Under the pieces are notes generated by a model. That model saw only the letters and a program-made list of their open reading frames with translations. It was not told the origin of the DNA and searched no databases. Of a DNA stretch of 64,000 nucleotides, positions 20,201 to 29,540 are shown piece after piece. This DNA comes from Methylobacter sp. (lineage in GTDB: Bacteria; Pseudomonadota; Gammaproteobacteria; Methylococcales; Methylomonadaceae), in assembly GCA_026399025.1 (NCBI GenBank), contig JAPLRU010000114.1, positions 62,001-126,000 of the forward strand, read 5' to 3'. A program made the translations under genes and the position numbers. Within the stretch, counting starts at the first letter, position 1; the number at the start of each line of letters is the position of its first letter.

Positions 20201-20944
20201 GGTGAACAGACATAGCGCCGGATTGGCGTAGTCGATGGAGCCTGCGGCGTCGGTGATCAGGATCATTTCACTGCTGGCGTCCAGCGCACGTTTAAGCGCG
20301 GTCAGCTTGAGCTCATTGGCTTTTCTTCGGGTAATATCCCGGCGTATCGAAAGATATTGTTTAGGCTTGCCGTCTTTATCCAGCAACGGTGCGATAGTAC
20401 TGTCGACCCAATATAATTCACCGCTTTTGTTGCGATTGCAAAACTCCCCTCTCCACACATGACCTCCGGCAATGGTATGCCACATGCTGCGGATGTAATC
20501 CTGATCGTGATGGCCGGAATTGACGAGACGATGATCCTGCCCGATGAGTTCCTGCGGCGAGTAACCGGAGAGTTTGCAAAACATGTCATTGGCATACACG
20601 ATACGTCCGCGAACATCGGAAATACTGATCAACACATGAGCTTCCAAAGCTTCCAGCAAGCCCTTGTTCGAGACGATCGGTTCATCGACTTGTGTTTGTT
20701 TTCGGTCGAGTTGCAAGGTCAGCGGGCGCAACGCCAAAAACCACAAGACAGGTGCGCATAAAGCTGTTAACAAAGCGGTATTCAGAACGACATTCTGTAT
20801 CGGCGATAAAACGATTTGCCACTGATTAAGTAGATCAAGCAGCAATAAAACCAGCATCTCGGAACCGCCGATAACGGCAATGGTGAGGTATAGCGAACAG
20901 AGACAATTACGATTCAGGTAGTGCGGGGACGGGGGAGTTGGCAT
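17282..20944 (-). CDS. Hybrid sensor histidine kinase (PAS-PAS-GAF-HisKA-HATPase-REC-REC-HPt)
   Basis: 1220 residues from the ATG at 20942-20944, chosen because AAGAGAT precedes it; an upstream ATG at 21007 would add 21 residues. Two membrane segments (about 19-40 and 50-72) anchor it. Then two PAS domains (about 95-208 and 215-350), a GAF-like domain (about 375-520) with an unusual run of four cysteines at 465-468, HisKA with the phospho-histidine H552 in SHEIRTP, HATPase (N669, DTGIGI at 699-704, GTGLGL at 729-734), receivers with D838 and D977, and an HPt domain with H1160. A full phosphorelay in one chain. Its coupled partner at 15430-17289 carries a receiver and GGDEF domain, so the signal probably ends in cyclic di-GMP. 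Confidence 0.93.
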   Translation of the reverse strand: MPTPPSPHYLNRNCLCSLYLTIAVIGGSEMLVLLLLDLLNQWQIVLSPIQNVVLNTALLTALCAPVLWFLALRPLTLQLDRKQTQVDEPIVSNKGLLEALEAHVLISISDVRGRIVYANDMFCKLSGYSPQELIGQDHRLVNSGHHDQDYIRSMWHTIAGGHVWRGEFCNRNKSGELYWVDSTIAPLLDKDGKPKQYLSIRRDITRRKANELKLTALKRALDASSEMILITDAAGSIDYANPALCLFTGWTEDALIGQKPYILDSPTADRQALAEMQSRLRCSEAWSGRLRGRRRSDISTSEPIHNNLGPGFTASDTLEYWAKTNITPILTANGTLLGYVQIQHDVSKQVEQEAALHIEADDTAARLAISEALHQPLPLEQRVLQVLNILFGLKAFDLQRKGCVLLQAQNDNSLEPFVALDLNVAAGNDGEFVTKLLGPNQRIAIGDNLCGHVVGAKDLAVVNECCCCADKQSHGHYVVPIVSGEDILGVLLAFTDPYPVQSESRLALLKQVSDMIVLALLQHQANTSLEAARDAALQVAQTKTDFLANMSHEIRTPMNGVLGMLDLLQDTQLSREQWDLIEIAANSAESLLTIINDILDFSKLEAGKIEFELIEFNLPDLVEEVCSLLASRAHSKGLELNCFLPANLPLRWLGDPTRIRQVLTNLIGNAVKFTEKGEVSVKVSLSEHDATTLRFEVMDTGIGITAEAQARLFQAFSQADSTTSRRYGGTGLGLSISKDLVVLMNGEIGVDSGLGQGSTFWFTLPLAQVDSDAPIPQANFADKRALIVDDNTTNRMILTHYLSTWGFTLNEVDNGPAAVIELEAAALRNEPYDLLLSDMQMPGMDGFALAHAITEKPTIAGTPRILLSSGTIGSEAERLAAGFSQSLLKPVRQSQLFDAIIDALQHPAQKTAPALKIREPLLDYSGKRVLVVEDNKVNQKVIIAQLAKFQINPDLANNGQAALDQLALQSYDLVFMDCQMPIMDGYEATRSLREQEAVDEGKYHTPITALTAHASAGEREKCLAAGMDDYLSKPLNRADLAVVLERWLGSVQDEPLDHNRSEALSSVDGALPDDANPEHSDPPQAKPIHTPDARPDNAGELPGSAFGDWNEQAALKRLDGDHDLLIEMIDLFLEEAPVQLAELAAALARTDLPALADAAHALKGMAGHFCAENLITLAANLEHSARKSANADFQPMTHDLSQATAALVESLLRRKEHIHE

Positions 20945-21711
20945 AAATCTCTTTTGACTTGATCGGTTTATCACTGAGTGGTTTAAGAATAATAGCCTGA
21001 TTATCAAGGTATCGCCATTCTTTTCGGGCGCTAGTGAAAAGCTTGTTTTTCGCCTGTCAGGACTTTAACGAACACTCAGGTTTGAGACGGTTTAATAAAA
21101 CCGGACTCTTCTAAACGTTATGTGTCAATGCTGTGCAGGTGGCATTTTGGCGACGAAAGCTCGAGCCTGGCCTACAGTGTCATTCTGATTGGGGCCGATA
21201 CGCAAGCGACGAATACGGGGAACATGGGGATAATAAACAGGCAAAATCGCAAAGCAAAAGAACGATACCGTAAGGCATGGGAACAAGCTGTCTATGCGTT
21301 CAAAGCACATCCTTCGGCGGTGAGCCTTTGGGAAAGCGGCAAACTTCGCCGGCTAACTTGAGCGGCATCCATGGCAAGACAATTCCACCGGAGTTTATTG
21401 GCGGTTGCAGGACGCCATGGATGTCTTTCGCAGATGTACCATAAGGGTCGTGGGCTGAGTAAACGGCGATTGCAAGCGGCAAAGGTCATCCACCATTACG
21501 GCATTAAGCGAGAAGGGAACAACCGCAGCGATGCGTTTATTTGGAACCGAGCTCCCTGATTTATTTTCCTGATTGCTGGAACATATGGGCGAGCTTCCCG
21601 ATTTTAACGGTAAGACTTTCGACACCTTGTAGCGTTAATTTTTTATCTCCGCCTTTTGTTTCTGAAATGTAATTACCGATTAATTGACCGTCATTAGCCT
21701 TGACTAAAGTT
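20945..21711. other. Gene-poor region with decayed coding traces
   Basis: About 770 bp between the kinase gene and the broken Sua5-type gene. Short frames with protein-like sequence but internal stops are visible, for instance on the minus strand an open stretch at about 21575-21715 ending in LTLQGVESLTVKIGKLAH and a TAA near 21576, without a start codon. On the plus strand a 79-codon frame (21122-21361) lacks a ribosome-binding site. A small palindrome CGGTTT-aata-AAACCG lies near 21088. I cannot name what stood here; a degraded gene or insertion is likely. Confidence 0.4.
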
Positions 21712-22739
21712 TTACAAAGAATGTGAGTAGGCAGTCGTAGCTTTTCCTAATCGATCATTGATTGCCTGCCAAGGTTCGGTTTGTAGTGGCTGTTCCACCA
21801 AAATAAAATCTAACTGCAAACGATCCAACTCGCGTAGAGCGGCATAAAACTGTTGCGCATAGGCATCGGCTTGTTGCGGTAAGCGTAACACACAGAGTCG
21901 ACTGGTTTGGGGTATTGCTAACTGGCAACTCAGTAGTCCACACTTTTTACCACCGGTTTGTAGGAGTCTGATCCTGGCCGGCACTTGCTCTGCCGGGCAC
22001 AGCATGGCGGGTGTGCTGGGTGCATAATGGACTTCCATCATACCAGGGGCTCGGATTTCTGTCGGTTTTGAAGTTTGTGGAATATTAATGTCGGTTTTTA
22101 AAGTGTCAGCAATTTCCTGGCGGGTAATCAGTCCTGGTCTGAGCAATCTAGGCATATTGCCGCTTAAATCAATAATTGTGGATTCCACACCGACCTGACA
22201 GGATAGACGTGCAACGCTTGAGTCGGGCTGATGCGGCAAAATCGATTGGCGGATGGCGCAGCAATTCCACCGCCAAAGCTTTTTAACAAGGCCAGAGCAA
22301 CCGGATGATTAGGGATGCGTACCCCAACAGTTTGCTGGCCACCGGTAACTGCCAAGGGTACTTGCGGCTGTTTGTTCAATATCATCGCCAATGGGCCAGG
22401 CCAGAACTGTTCAGCCAGTTTTAGGGCGTCATCTGGCACCCGGCTTGCCCAATCGTTAAGGCTGTCAATGTTGGCGATATGTACAATTAAAGGATGATTG
22501 GCCGGCCGTCCTTTGGCTTTAAATAGTCCCGCTACCGCATTGGGATTGCCGGCGTCAGCACCAAGGCCATAAACCGTCTCGGTGGGAAAAGCAACCAGAC
22601 GACCTTGCCTCAATAAGTCAGCGGCATAGGCAATGGTGTTAGCATTGGCTACCACCGGTTTCATGCCGGGCTGTTCTGCCAGGCACCCTACGGGCGGATA
22701 CAAATCCGCTCCCGGTGGTTTGGTCATATTATTTTCCAT
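21712..22739 (-). pseudogene. Broken Sua5/YrdC-type threonylcarbamoyl-AMP synthase
   Basis: Sua5-type enzymes make threonylcarbamoyl-AMP for the t6A modification of tRNAs. The N-terminal half (from ATG 22739, stop 22164) shows LVAFPTETVYGLGADA, KGRPANHPLIVHI, GVRIPNHPVALALL and GGGIAAPSANRF; the C-terminal half, in another frame (open from 22239 to the TAA at 21712), continues CQVGVESTIIDLS, LLRPGLIT and the Sua5 domain (APGMMEVHYAPSTPAML). At the junction near 22190-22205 about 14 residues normally found between 'ALHV' and 'CQVGVEST' are absent, so the lesion is a deletion of roughly 40-45 bases that also shifts the frame. The start overlaps the pycB stop (TGATG). This enzyme activity is normally essential, so another copy should exist. 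Confidence 0.85.
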
Positions 22740-24565
22740 CAAGCGGGTACGATTTCAATCAATACTTCATCCGGGTTAGCCGGTTCGCCTTTAATGACAT
22801 GCACAGCTTTAACGGTTCCGGCTATTGGCGCAGTCACTTCCGTTTCCATTTTCATCGCTTCAGTGATTAAAACAGCTTGTCCGGCAGTCACTTGCTGACC
22901 GACTTTGACCAAAACATCAAGAATATTGCACGGCATACCGACGACTACATCGCCTTCTGCTGAAGGTTTGGCGCGTTTACGGGAAATCGCGCTTTTAACC
23001 GCGCCCTGGGTGCCGCCGTCCAGAACTATTTCGTCCAGGGTTTCGACAACAATGTCCTCGGGAACACCGTCCACCATGAAATAAAAATGCCGTAAGGTCT
23101 GATTTTTCGGGCCGGCGCCGGTGACTTTGACGTGATAAGACTCGCCATGCAGCGCCACATTAAACTCGGTAGGCGCTTTTTTAACGGCATCAGTTGCTCT
23201 TGACTCAAGTTCTAAAGGTTCAGGCACCAGGGTGTTATTAGCCCGCTGCTCTAAAAACAGCCGGCCCACTTCAGGAAACATCGCATAGCTCAGCACGTCT
23301 TCATCATTAAGCGCCAGTGCGCCGATTTCCTGACGAAGATTATCAAACTCCGGTTTAAGCAAATCAGCAGGGCGGCAGTCGATCACCTCTTCCTTACCAA
23401 TGGCGCGGTTTTGCAAATTGCTATCCACAGCTGCCGGGGCTTTACCGTAGCCGCCTTGCAGATAACGTTTGACCTCATTGGTGATGGTTTCGTAACGTTT
23501 ACCGGTTAACACATTCAGCACGGCTTGCGTACCGACAATTTGCGAAGTCGGCGTCACCAGCGGCGGATAGCCGAGATCTTTACGCACCAGCGGGATTTCC
23601 TTATACACTTCACCGATTCTATCCAGCGCATTACGTTCTTTCAGTTGATTAGCCAAATTGGAAATCATGCCGCCGGGTACTTGAAACACATGTACTTGAG
23701 TGTCGATTCCGGTGAATTCGCTCTCGTAACGATGGTATTTTTTCCTGACCTCGGCAAAATAACGGTTGACTGCCTGTAGCTTATCCAAATCCAAACCGGT
23801 ATCGTAAACCGTGCCGCGCAACGCCGCGACCAAGCTTTCAGTCGGCGGATGGCTGGTGCCGCCCGCCCATGATGAGATAGCGGTATCGACATGTTGACAG
23901 CCCGCTTCGATGGCTTTCAGCTGGCACATTTCGGCTAAGCCTGACGTGGCATGGCAATGCAGATGCAACGGCAGGCCGACCGCATCGTTAAGCGCTTTGA
24001 CCAGTTCGGCGGCGGCATAGGGCGTCAGCAACCCGGCCATGTCTTTAATGGCAATGGAGTCGCAACCCAACTCAGCCAGCCCTTTGCCGAGTGTGACAAA
24101 ACCGGCCACATCATGCACCGGGCTGGTGGTATAGCAAATAGTGCCTTGTGCGTGTTTACCGGTGGCCTTGACGGCTTCGATGGCGGTTTTAAGGTTGCGG
24201 ATGTCGTTAAGTGCATCAAAAATCCGAAACACATCCATGCCGTTTTCGGCGGTTTTAGTAATAAATGCCCGCACCACATCGTCGGAATAATGGCGGTAGC
24301 CGAGCAGGTTTTGCCCGCGCACCAGCATTTGCAGGCGGGTCTTCGGCAGGGCCGCTTTGAGTTTTGTTAAGCGTTCCCAGGGATCTTCTTTCAGAAAGCG
24401 CAAGCAGGCATCAAAAGTAGCGCCGCCCCAGCACTCTAGCGACCAATAGCCAATATCGTCGAGCATCGCGCAGGCCGGCAGCATGTCTTCGGTGCGCAAT
24501 CGGGTAGCGATTAAAGATTGGTGCGCGTCGCGAAGGATAACGTCGGTAATATGAACTAAGTGCAT
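22739..24565 (-). CDS. pycB: Pyruvate carboxylase subunit B (carboxyltransferase plus biotin carrier)
   Basis: 608 residues. The N-terminal carboxyltransferase barrel (about 1-300) has ITDVILRDAHQSLIATRLRTEDM, the metal-site residues of HLHCHATSGLAE and AIKDMAGLLTP. A conserved PYC/OadA domain follows, and the C-terminal biotinyl domain (about 535-606) carries the biotinylated lysine in EAMKMETEV. It transfers carboxyl from biotin to pyruvate, giving oxaloacetate. The membrane subunits of a sodium-pumping oxaloacetate decarboxylase are absent and a biotin carboxylase subunit is directly upstream, so two-subunit pyruvate carboxylase is the better call. Anaplerotic role. Confidence 0.9.
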   Translation of the reverse strand: MHLVHITDVILRDAHQSLIATRLRTEDMLPACAMLDDIGYWSLECWGGATFDACLRFLKEDPWERLTKLKAALPKTRLQMLVRGQNLLGYRHYSDDVVRAFITKTAENGMDVFRIFDALNDIRNLKTAIEAVKATGKHAQGTICYTTSPVHDVAGFVTLGKGLAELGCDSIAIKDMAGLLTPYAAAELVKALNDAVGLPLHLHCHATSGLAEMCQLKAIEAGCQHVDTAISSWAGGTSHPPTESLVAALRGTVYDTGLDLDKLQAVNRYFAEVRKKYHRYESEFTGIDTQVHVFQVPGGMISNLANQLKERNALDRIGEVYKEIPLVRKDLGYPPLVTPTSQIVGTQAVLNVLTGKRYETITNEVKRYLQGGYGKAPAAVDSNLQNRAIGKEEVIDCRPADLLKPEFDNLRQEIGALALNDEDVLSYAMFPEVGRLFLEQRANNTLVPEPLELESRATDAVKKAPTEFNVALHGESYHVKVTGAGPKNQTLRHFYFMVDGVPEDIVVETLDEIVLDGGTQGAVKSAISRKRAKPSAEGDVVVGMPCNILDVLVKVGQQVTAGQAVLITEAMKMETEVTAPIAGTVKAVHVIKGEPANPDEVLIEIVPA

Positions 24566-24580
24566 CTGTTTTTCCTTGAA

Positions 24581-25999
24581 TTACAAACCGGTATGAGCAG
24601 CCATTACAGCGGCGATAACGCTGGCCAGCACTTCGGGCCGGGGTTTATTGGAGTAATTGACCAGCTCCGGGTATTTATCGACAAAGCCGGTATTAAAGTC
24701 GGCGGCCCGAAACTCGGGATGTTTGAGAATTTCCAGATAATAAGGAATGGTGGTTTTAATGCCGAACAAGCCCATATCTTTCAAAGCCCGTTCGCCGCGC
24801 TTGATCGCATCCTCCCAGGTCAAGGCGCTAACAATCACTTTGGCTAGCATGGAATCGTAAAAAGGCGGGATTTCATAACCGGTATAGATTGCGGTATCGG
24901 TACGCACACCGGGGCCGCCGGGCGCATAATAACGGGAAATCAGGCCGAAACTGGGCAAGAAACTGTTTTGGGGATCTTCGGCATTAATCCGAAACTGGAT
25001 GGCATAGCCGCGCCTGATAATTTCGTGTTGTTTAAAGCGCAAGGTCAATCCGGCCGCCACCCGAATCTGTTCTTCGACTATATCCACACCGGTCACCGTT
25101 TCGGTAATGGTATGTTCGACTTGTACGCGGGTATTCATTTCCATAAAGTAAAAACGATCTTTATCGTCGAGCAGAAATTCCACGGTACCGGCATTGGTAT
25201 AGCCAACGGCTTTGGCGGCAAGCACGGCAAGACCGCCTATATATTGGCGTTGCGCCTCATCCAGCTGCGGGGACGGGGCTATTTCGATCAGCTTCTGGTT
25301 ACGTCGCTGAATGGAACAGTCACGTTCGTAAAGATGGATGGTATTGCCATGATGGTCAGCCAAGATCTGAACTTCAATATGCCTGGGGTTAACCACGCAT
25401 TTTTCCAAAAACACATCGGCGCTGCCGAACGCTTTGGTCGCCTCGGAAATAACCCGCTGGTAATTGCGCTGCAATTCATCGGCATTATCGCAACGCCGAA
25501 TCCCGCGTCCGCCGCCGCCGGATGTGGCTTTCAGCATAATCGGGTAACCGATGGTTTCGGCCACAACAAGCGCTTGTTCAACACTGTCCAGATTGCCGTC
25601 GGTGCCGGGCGTGACCGGAATGCCTGCCGCAAGCATCGCTTTTCGGGCTTCGGTTTTATCGCCCATGCGATGAATGACTTCGGCATCCGGGCCGATGAAA
25701 ATAATGCCGCGTTCTTTGCATGCCCTGGCAAATTGCGCGTTTTCAGACAGAAAGCCGTAACCCGGATGAATCGCATCGCAACCGGTCGCGGCAGCCAAAT
25801 CGACCAAGCCGTAGACGTTCAGGTAACCGGCCAAAGGTTCGCTGCCGATGCAATAAGACTCGTCGGCTTTCTTGACATGCAAAGCAAAACGGTCGGCATC
25901 GGAATAAATCGCGACCGAGCGTATGCCCATTTCGGCACAAGCGCGAATAATGCGCACTGCAATCTCGCCTCGATTGGCAATTAGGATTTTACGTAACAT
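24581..25999 (-). CDS. pycA: Pyruvate carboxylase subunit A (biotin carboxylase)
   Basis: 472 residues homologous to Acc[22 protein letters not shown], the glycine loop ATSGGGGRGIRR near residue 165, the catalytic [14 protein letters not shown] and YAIQFRINAEDP. The C-terminal tail after about residue 445 is longer than in AccC (PELVNYSNKPRPEVLASVIA), as in stand-alone PycA proteins. It carboxylates the biotin of PycB, 15 bases downstream, so the two form an operon. Separate from the true accC at 9250-10593. TetR-type gene 29 bases upstream on the same strand. Confidence 0.92.
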   Translation of the reverse strand: MLRKILIANRGEIAVRIIRACAEMGIRSVAIYSDADRFALHVKKADESYCIGSEPLAGYLNVYGLVDLAAATGCDAIHPGYGFLSENAQFARACKERGIIFIGPDAEVIHRMGDKTEARKAMLAAGIPVTPGTDGNLDSVEQALVVAETIGYPIMLKATSGGGGRGIRRCDNADELQRNYQRVISEATKAFGSADVFLEKCVVNPRHIEVQILADHHGNTIHLYERDCSIQRRNQKLIEIAPSPQLDEAQRQYIGGLAVLAAKAVGYTNAGTVEFLLDDKDRFYFMEMNTRVQVEHTITETVTGVDIVEEQIRVAAGLTLRFKQHEIIRRGYAIQFRINAEDPQNSFLPSFGLISRYYAPGGPGVRTDTAIYTGYEIPPFYDSMLAKVIVSALTWEDAIKRGERALKDMGLFGIKTTIPYYLEILKHPEFRAADFNTGFVDKYPELVNYSNKPRPEVLASVIAAVMAAHTGL

Positions 26000-26028
26000 A
26001 AGTATTTACCAAATCTTGTCGATTGCAG

Positions 26029-26709
26029 TTAGTGAGTTGAATGTAAGCTGGAAAACACCAAATCTTCCAGAAACAGAACAATCTCCGCCTCATCTTTATT
26101 TTTGCCGAAGTCAGTCAGCGAGGGCAAATTATTCATAAAAAAATGCTGGAAATGCGCCATTTCAATAATGGTGGACGCTAATGATTTCGGGTATTTGTAG
26201 TGGGGATTACACTCCAAAATCATATTTCCGATAACGGCGCAAAGATCTTTGTAAGGTTTAAACAAGTGATCCTTGTTGTCTTCGGATACCCGTTTGGTCA
26301 GATAGGCTTTGGAGCCTTCGGTAATAATGATTTGATGCAGGATGCTTTCATTGACATAACTGGTTCGACTATCGTCTTCCACCGTGGTAGCCAGCAAGTG
26401 AATGACCATTTTTAGCTTAACAACCGGATCTTTAATGTTGTTGGTCTGAAAACAGACCTGATATTCAAGCCAGCTCCAATACCAGGCGGTAAGATAGATC
26501 AGCAGCCTATGCTTGTTTTCAAAATACCGGTAAATACCCGCCTCGGTTGTGCCGATAGCTTCCGCCAGTTTTTTAAACGTAAAGGCTTCAAACCCGTTAA
26601 GGTGAATCAACTGAATGCTGTGCAGAATGATTTTTTTGCCCAGCTCGGATTGCTCCGGATCCCTGAGGAATAATTTTTCATTCATTTTAATTTGCAACTG
26701 TATTTCCAT
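26029..26709 (-). CDS. TetR/AcrR-family transcriptional regulator
   Basis: 226 residues from the ATG at 26707-26709; a second in-frame ATG at 26685 (MNEKLFLRDPE) is equally usable and neither has a clear ribosome-binding site. Residues about 22-70 form the TetR helix-turn-helix: GKKIILHSIQLIHLNGFEAF, FKKLAEAIGTTEAGIYRYFENKHRLL. The rest is the variable ligand-binding domain. It is the first gene of the minus-strand unit with pycA and pycB and is divergent from the bestrophin-carbonic anhydrase genes. The palindrome at 26819-26839 between them is a natural operator candidate. Confidence 0.9.
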   Translation of the reverse strand: MEIQLQIKMNEKLFLRDPEQSELGKKIILHSIQLIHLNGFEAFTFKKLAEAIGTTEAGIYRYFENKHRLLIYLTAWYWSWLEYQVCFQTNNIKDPVVKLKMVIHLLATTVEDDSRTSYVNESILHQIIITEGSKAYLTKRVSEDNKDHLFKPYKDLCAVIGNMILECNPHYKYPKSLASTIIEMAHFQHFFMNNLPSLTDFGKNKDEAEIVLFLEDLVFSSLHSTH

Positions 26710-26791
26710 GGCTTTTCGATATGACTTCTTTATCTGTAGTTAGAATATCTGTCCCCGCGCTTTAACAAGGGCGGCGGATTTCGTTGAAAAA

Positions 26792-26821
26792 ATGATACAC
26801 GATAGCATTGCAATTTGTAAA
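26792..26821 (-). promoter_or_regulatory. Candidate sigma-70 promoter for tetR-pycAB
   Basis: On the minus strand TTTACA (26816-26821) and TATCAT (26792-26797) are 18 bp apart, and the predicted start would lie about 75 bases before the regulator's ATG. The -35 box overlaps the end of the palindrome at 26819-26839. Inferred from sequence only. Confidence 0.4.
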
Positions 26822-26839
26822 GATAGTATTACTATCTTT
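26819..26839. promoter_or_regulatory. Perfect palindrome, candidate operator of the TetR-type regulator
   Basis: AAAGATAGTA-T-TACTATCTTT is a perfect 10-bp inverted repeat around one base, in the 192-bp divergent region between the regulator and the bestrophin gene. Its size and position are typical of TetR operators. It overlaps the predicted -35 of the minus-strand unit and lies 63 bp before the bestrophin start, so it could control both sides. Confidence 0.65.
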
Positions 26840-26901
26840 CATGGCTGGCTTTGCTGCCATCAGTGCTTATTTTAACTTTTACTCTGAATAGCAGGTATGG
26901 C

Positions 26902-27858
26902 ATGAAATATTTTTTACAGATACATAGCAACAAAGACGAATCCCCCGGTTTTTTGCGCGGCGCGCTAACATGGCGGGGTTCGGTTACCCCGCGTATTTTT
27001 TTCAGCCTGCTGCTGCTGACTTGTTACTGCTTGTTAATCGTTGCATTGGATCAATACTGGCAGCCCTTACCGCATCTTGCCGTGACTCCGTTTGAATATA
27101 CCGGCGTGGTGCTCGGTTTGGTTCTGGTATTTCGAACCAACGCAGGTCATGAACGCTGGTGGGAGGCCAGAAAATTATGGGGGGGTATCGTTAATCAGAG
27201 CAGAAATATTGCCGTCGGGGCGTTAAATTACGGTGATAGTTTGAATGTCGACCCTGAACAGTCTGTGTGGACTAAAGACATCGTGAAATGGACGCTTGCA
27301 TTTTCTTTTGCAGCTAAAGAATCCTTGCGCAATAGCAAGAACTTCGATGAGTTAAGCGATTTACTGAGCCAACAGGAGCTGGCGGCGCTGAAGTCTGCCG
27401 TGCATATGCCGCTGTTTGTTGCCGGAAAAATAGCGGAACTCTTGCAGCAGGCACGGCTTAGTCGTAATATCGACGGCTTTGTTTTTATGGGCTTGGAAGG
27501 CCAACGGGTGTTGCTGATCGATCACATCGGTGCTTGCGAAAGAATCCTGAAAACGCCGATGCCATTGGTTTATGCAATCAAAGCCAGACGGTTCATTTTG
27601 ATTTTCTTAGTATTGTTGCCGTTTTCATTAATAGAAAATTTAGGGTTCAGCGCGGTATTTGTTTATTTTCTCGTGGCTTATCCCTTGCTGGCTTTAGACA
27701 GAATTGGCATTGAACTGCAAAACCCGTTTGTCATTAAAAATTTAAGCCACCTGCCTTTAGACACTATTTGCGAGTCCATAAAGTTTCATTGTTCGGCAAT
27801 GCTGGAACAATCGCAACACGCGGTGGAAACCTTAACTTTCCTTGAGATCGAAAAATGA
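26902..27858 (+). CDS. Bestrophin-family anion channel
   Basis: 318 residues from the ATG at 26902 (an upstream in-frame codon at 26851 is poorer). The family pattern is clear: HSNKDESPGF, WRGSVTPRIFFSLLLLTCYC, the FRTNAGHERWWEARKLWG signature at about residues 78-97, and C-terminal membrane segments (FILIFLVLLPFSLIENLGF, FVYFLVAYPLLALDRIG). Four membrane segments are likely. Bestrophins conduct chloride and bicarbonate; the four-base overlap with a carbonic anhydrase gene suggests bicarbonate as the relevant ion here (inference). First gene of a plus-strand unit facing the TetR-type regulator. Confidence 0.88.
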   Translation: MKYFLQIHSNKDESPGFLRGALTWRGSVTPRIFFSLLLLTCYCLLIVALDQYWQPLPHLAVTPFEYTGVVLGLVLVFRTNAGHERWWEARKLWGGIVNQSRNIAVGALNYGDSLNVDPEQSVWTKDIVKWTLAFSFAAKESLRNSKNFDELSDLLSQQELAALKSAVHMPLFVAGKIAELLQQARLSRNIDGFVFMGLEGQRVLLIDHIGACERILKTPMPLVYAIKARRFILIFLVLLPFSLIENLGFSAVFVYFLVAYPLLALDRIGIELQNPFVIKNLSHLPLDTICESIKFHCSAMLEQSQHAVETLTFLEIEK

Positions 27859-28505
27859 AAACATTAACCAAAGAAATGCAAGCCGCCATTACGCCGGCAA
27901 TGGCGCTGGATTTATTAAAAGAGGGCAATAAACGCTTCGTCAATAACCTTAAAGTGAACCGTAACCTGCTGCAACAGGCCAATGAAACATCCGACGGGCA
28001 ACATCCGTTTGCGGTCATTTTAAGCTGCATCGATTCCCGGACTTCGGTCGAGTTGATTTTTGACCAAGGATTGGGCGATGTATTTAGTGTGCGTATTGCA
28101 GGCACTATTATTAATGAAGATATTTTAGGCAGTATGGAGTTTGGCTGCAAAGTGGCAGGCGCTAAAATCATAGTGGTTTTAGGCCATACCAAATGCGGCG
28201 CCATAAAAGGCGCTTGCGACCATGTAGAAATGGGTAACCTGACGGCACTGTTAAGTAAGATACAGCCTGCGGTTTATGACGAAAAAACCGTCGCGGAAAA
28301 CCGTAATTCGGACAACAGCGAATTTGTCGAAAAAGTGGCGGCGATTAACGTAAAAAGAACGGTGCATGCCATTATGGAGCGTAGTTCTATTTTGAAGGAA
28401 ATGATCGACGCAGGTGAGATAGAAATTATTGGCGGCAATCATGATCTTTTAACGGGTGAAGTAAGTTTTTATGATGATACTTTAATCATTAATCAGCCTA
28501 AGTAA
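27855..28505 (+). CDS. Beta-type carbonic anhydrase
   Basis: 216 residues. Interconverts CO2 and bicarbonate. Zinc ligands are visible: C58 and the D60/R62 pair in SCIDSRTS, and H111 and C114 in GHTKCGAIKGA. No signal peptide is seen, so it is cytosolic. Starts inside the last codons of the bestrophin gene (ATGA overlap), which argues for tight coexpression. Full length for the family; all key residues present. Confidence 0.94.
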   Translation: MKTLTKEMQAAITPAMALDLLKEGNKRFVNNLKVNRNLLQQANETSDGQHPFAVILSCIDSRTSVELIFDQGLGDVFSVRIAGTIINEDILGSMEFGCKVAGAKIIVVLGHTKCGAIKGACDHVEMGNLTALLSKIQPAVYDEKTVAENRNSDNSEFVEKVAAINVKRTVHAIMERSSILKEMIDAGEIEIIGGNHDLLTGEVSFYDDTLIINQPK

Positions 28506-28574
28506 AACCACTTTGAGATGGATGTAAGTATCTGCCGCGACGGCCGCCAAGTAGAGCGGGCTGAGGATGAAACA

Positions 28575-29285
28575 ATGCTATTAAAGCGCCAAACAAATTG
28601 GATGAGTTCTGTCATTATGATAATGGCATTAATGGTCAGTACTAATGTACAGGCTACTTCTGATTTTCAGATATGGGTTCCAATAAACATTAATGCGAAA
28701 TTGACAGAGCAATTGCGTGGGTTTTTAGAACTCCAACCACGAATTGGCAATAACGCATCAAATCTTACCACTGCAATAGTTAGACCCGCTCTTGGCTGGG
28801 CGATTAATGAGCAGGCTACACTATGGGTTGGCTATTTAATGCAGGCCGATTCCGTTACACCCGATTCGGATACGTACAGGATTGAAAATCGTGCATGGCA
28901 AGGATTTACATGGAGAGATACCGCTAATGAAAAGCAATTTATATGGGAAGTCCGTAATAGGTTAGAAGAGCGTTTTTTAGCTGGGAATTCTGATCCCAAT
29001 ATCCGTTGGCGAACACGTTTTCGGGTAGAACAGTTAATCCCTGACCGGTCGCACTGGTCTGTCATTGCCTCTGAAGAAATATTCGTGAATCTAAACGACA
29101 ATTCCAATAATGCCCAATTACAAGCTGGGGCGCAGCAAAATCGGTTATATGTGGGTGTCGGCTATCGATTTGCTCCTGAGGCTCAAGTCGAAACAGGTTA
29201 TTTATACCAGCATGTATGGAGAAATTCCCCATCGGCTGACCAAAACAACACTATATGGATGACAAATCTTAATTTAAATTTCTAA
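28575..29285 (+). CDS. DUF2490-type exported protein
   Basis: From the ATG at 28575 (preceded by a GAGG) the protein has 236 residues and a signal peptide MLLKRQTNWMSSVIMIMALM ending near TNVQA. The mature part alternates aromatic and polar residues in beta strands (FQIWVPININAKL, GFLELQPRIG, ATLWVGYLMQ, VEQLIPDRSHW) and ends in NLNLNF, typical of an outer-membrane beta-barrel. This is the DUF2490 pattern; function unknown. Seventy bases behind the carbonic anhydrase, same strand, so probably the third gene of that unit. An outer-membrane pore is inference. Confidence 0.8.
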   Translation: MLLKRQTNWMSSVIMIMALMVSTNVQATSDFQIWVPININAKLTEQLRGFLELQPRIGNNASNLTTAIVRPALGWAINEQATLWVGYLMQADSVTPDSDTYRIENRAWQGFTWRDTANEKQFIWEVRNRLEERFLAGNSDPNIRWRTRFRVEQLIPDRSHWSVIASEEIFVNLNDNSNNAQLQAGAQQNRLYVGVGYRFAPEAQVETGYLYQHVWRNSPSADQNNTIWMTNLNLNF

Positions 29286-29315
29286 CTATCTCGTGGGCAC
29301 CAACAGTAGGTGCTT

Positions 29316-29363
29316 TACGCAAGGATGCAGGAGGTAGAGCAATGCAGGAGCAATTTTGCCGAG
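29316..29363 (+). repeat. Multi-hairpin element, short copy E3
   Basis: Contains 'gcaaggatgcaggaggtag' and 'gcaatgcaggagcaat' ending ttttgccgag, nearly identical to the copy at 39584-39632. The hairpin loop GCAGGAGCA is conserved. See the findings for the family. Confidence 0.7.
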
Positions 29364-29400
29364 GCGACGCTTTTCTGACCACCACACCTATGCGGGGTAG

Positions 29401-29452
29401 GTATTTAACGTACGTAGGGTTTGCTCGATTTATAGCAAACCCCACTAAATAC
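29401..29452 (+). terminator. Long hairpin between the DUF2490 gene and the transporter
   Basis: Outer stem GTATTTA (29401-29407) with TAAATAC (29446-29452); inner stem GTAGGGTTTGCT with AGCAAACCCCAC (one mismatch) around an 8-base loop. The sequence after it, gttttcctttat, is T-rich. Probable terminator of the carbonic anhydrase unit. Confidence 0.5.
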
Positions 29453-29540
29453 GTTTTCCTTTATAGGCTGCTGGCTCAAAAACTGGGAAACTTCAGTTAA
29501 CAAATAATCCAATCAACTATTTTTCAGTCGGAAACCAAAT

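Noticed and set aside
21122-21361. 79-codon frame on the plus strand
   Set aside because: No ribosome-binding site or recognisable family, in a region with decayed sequence.
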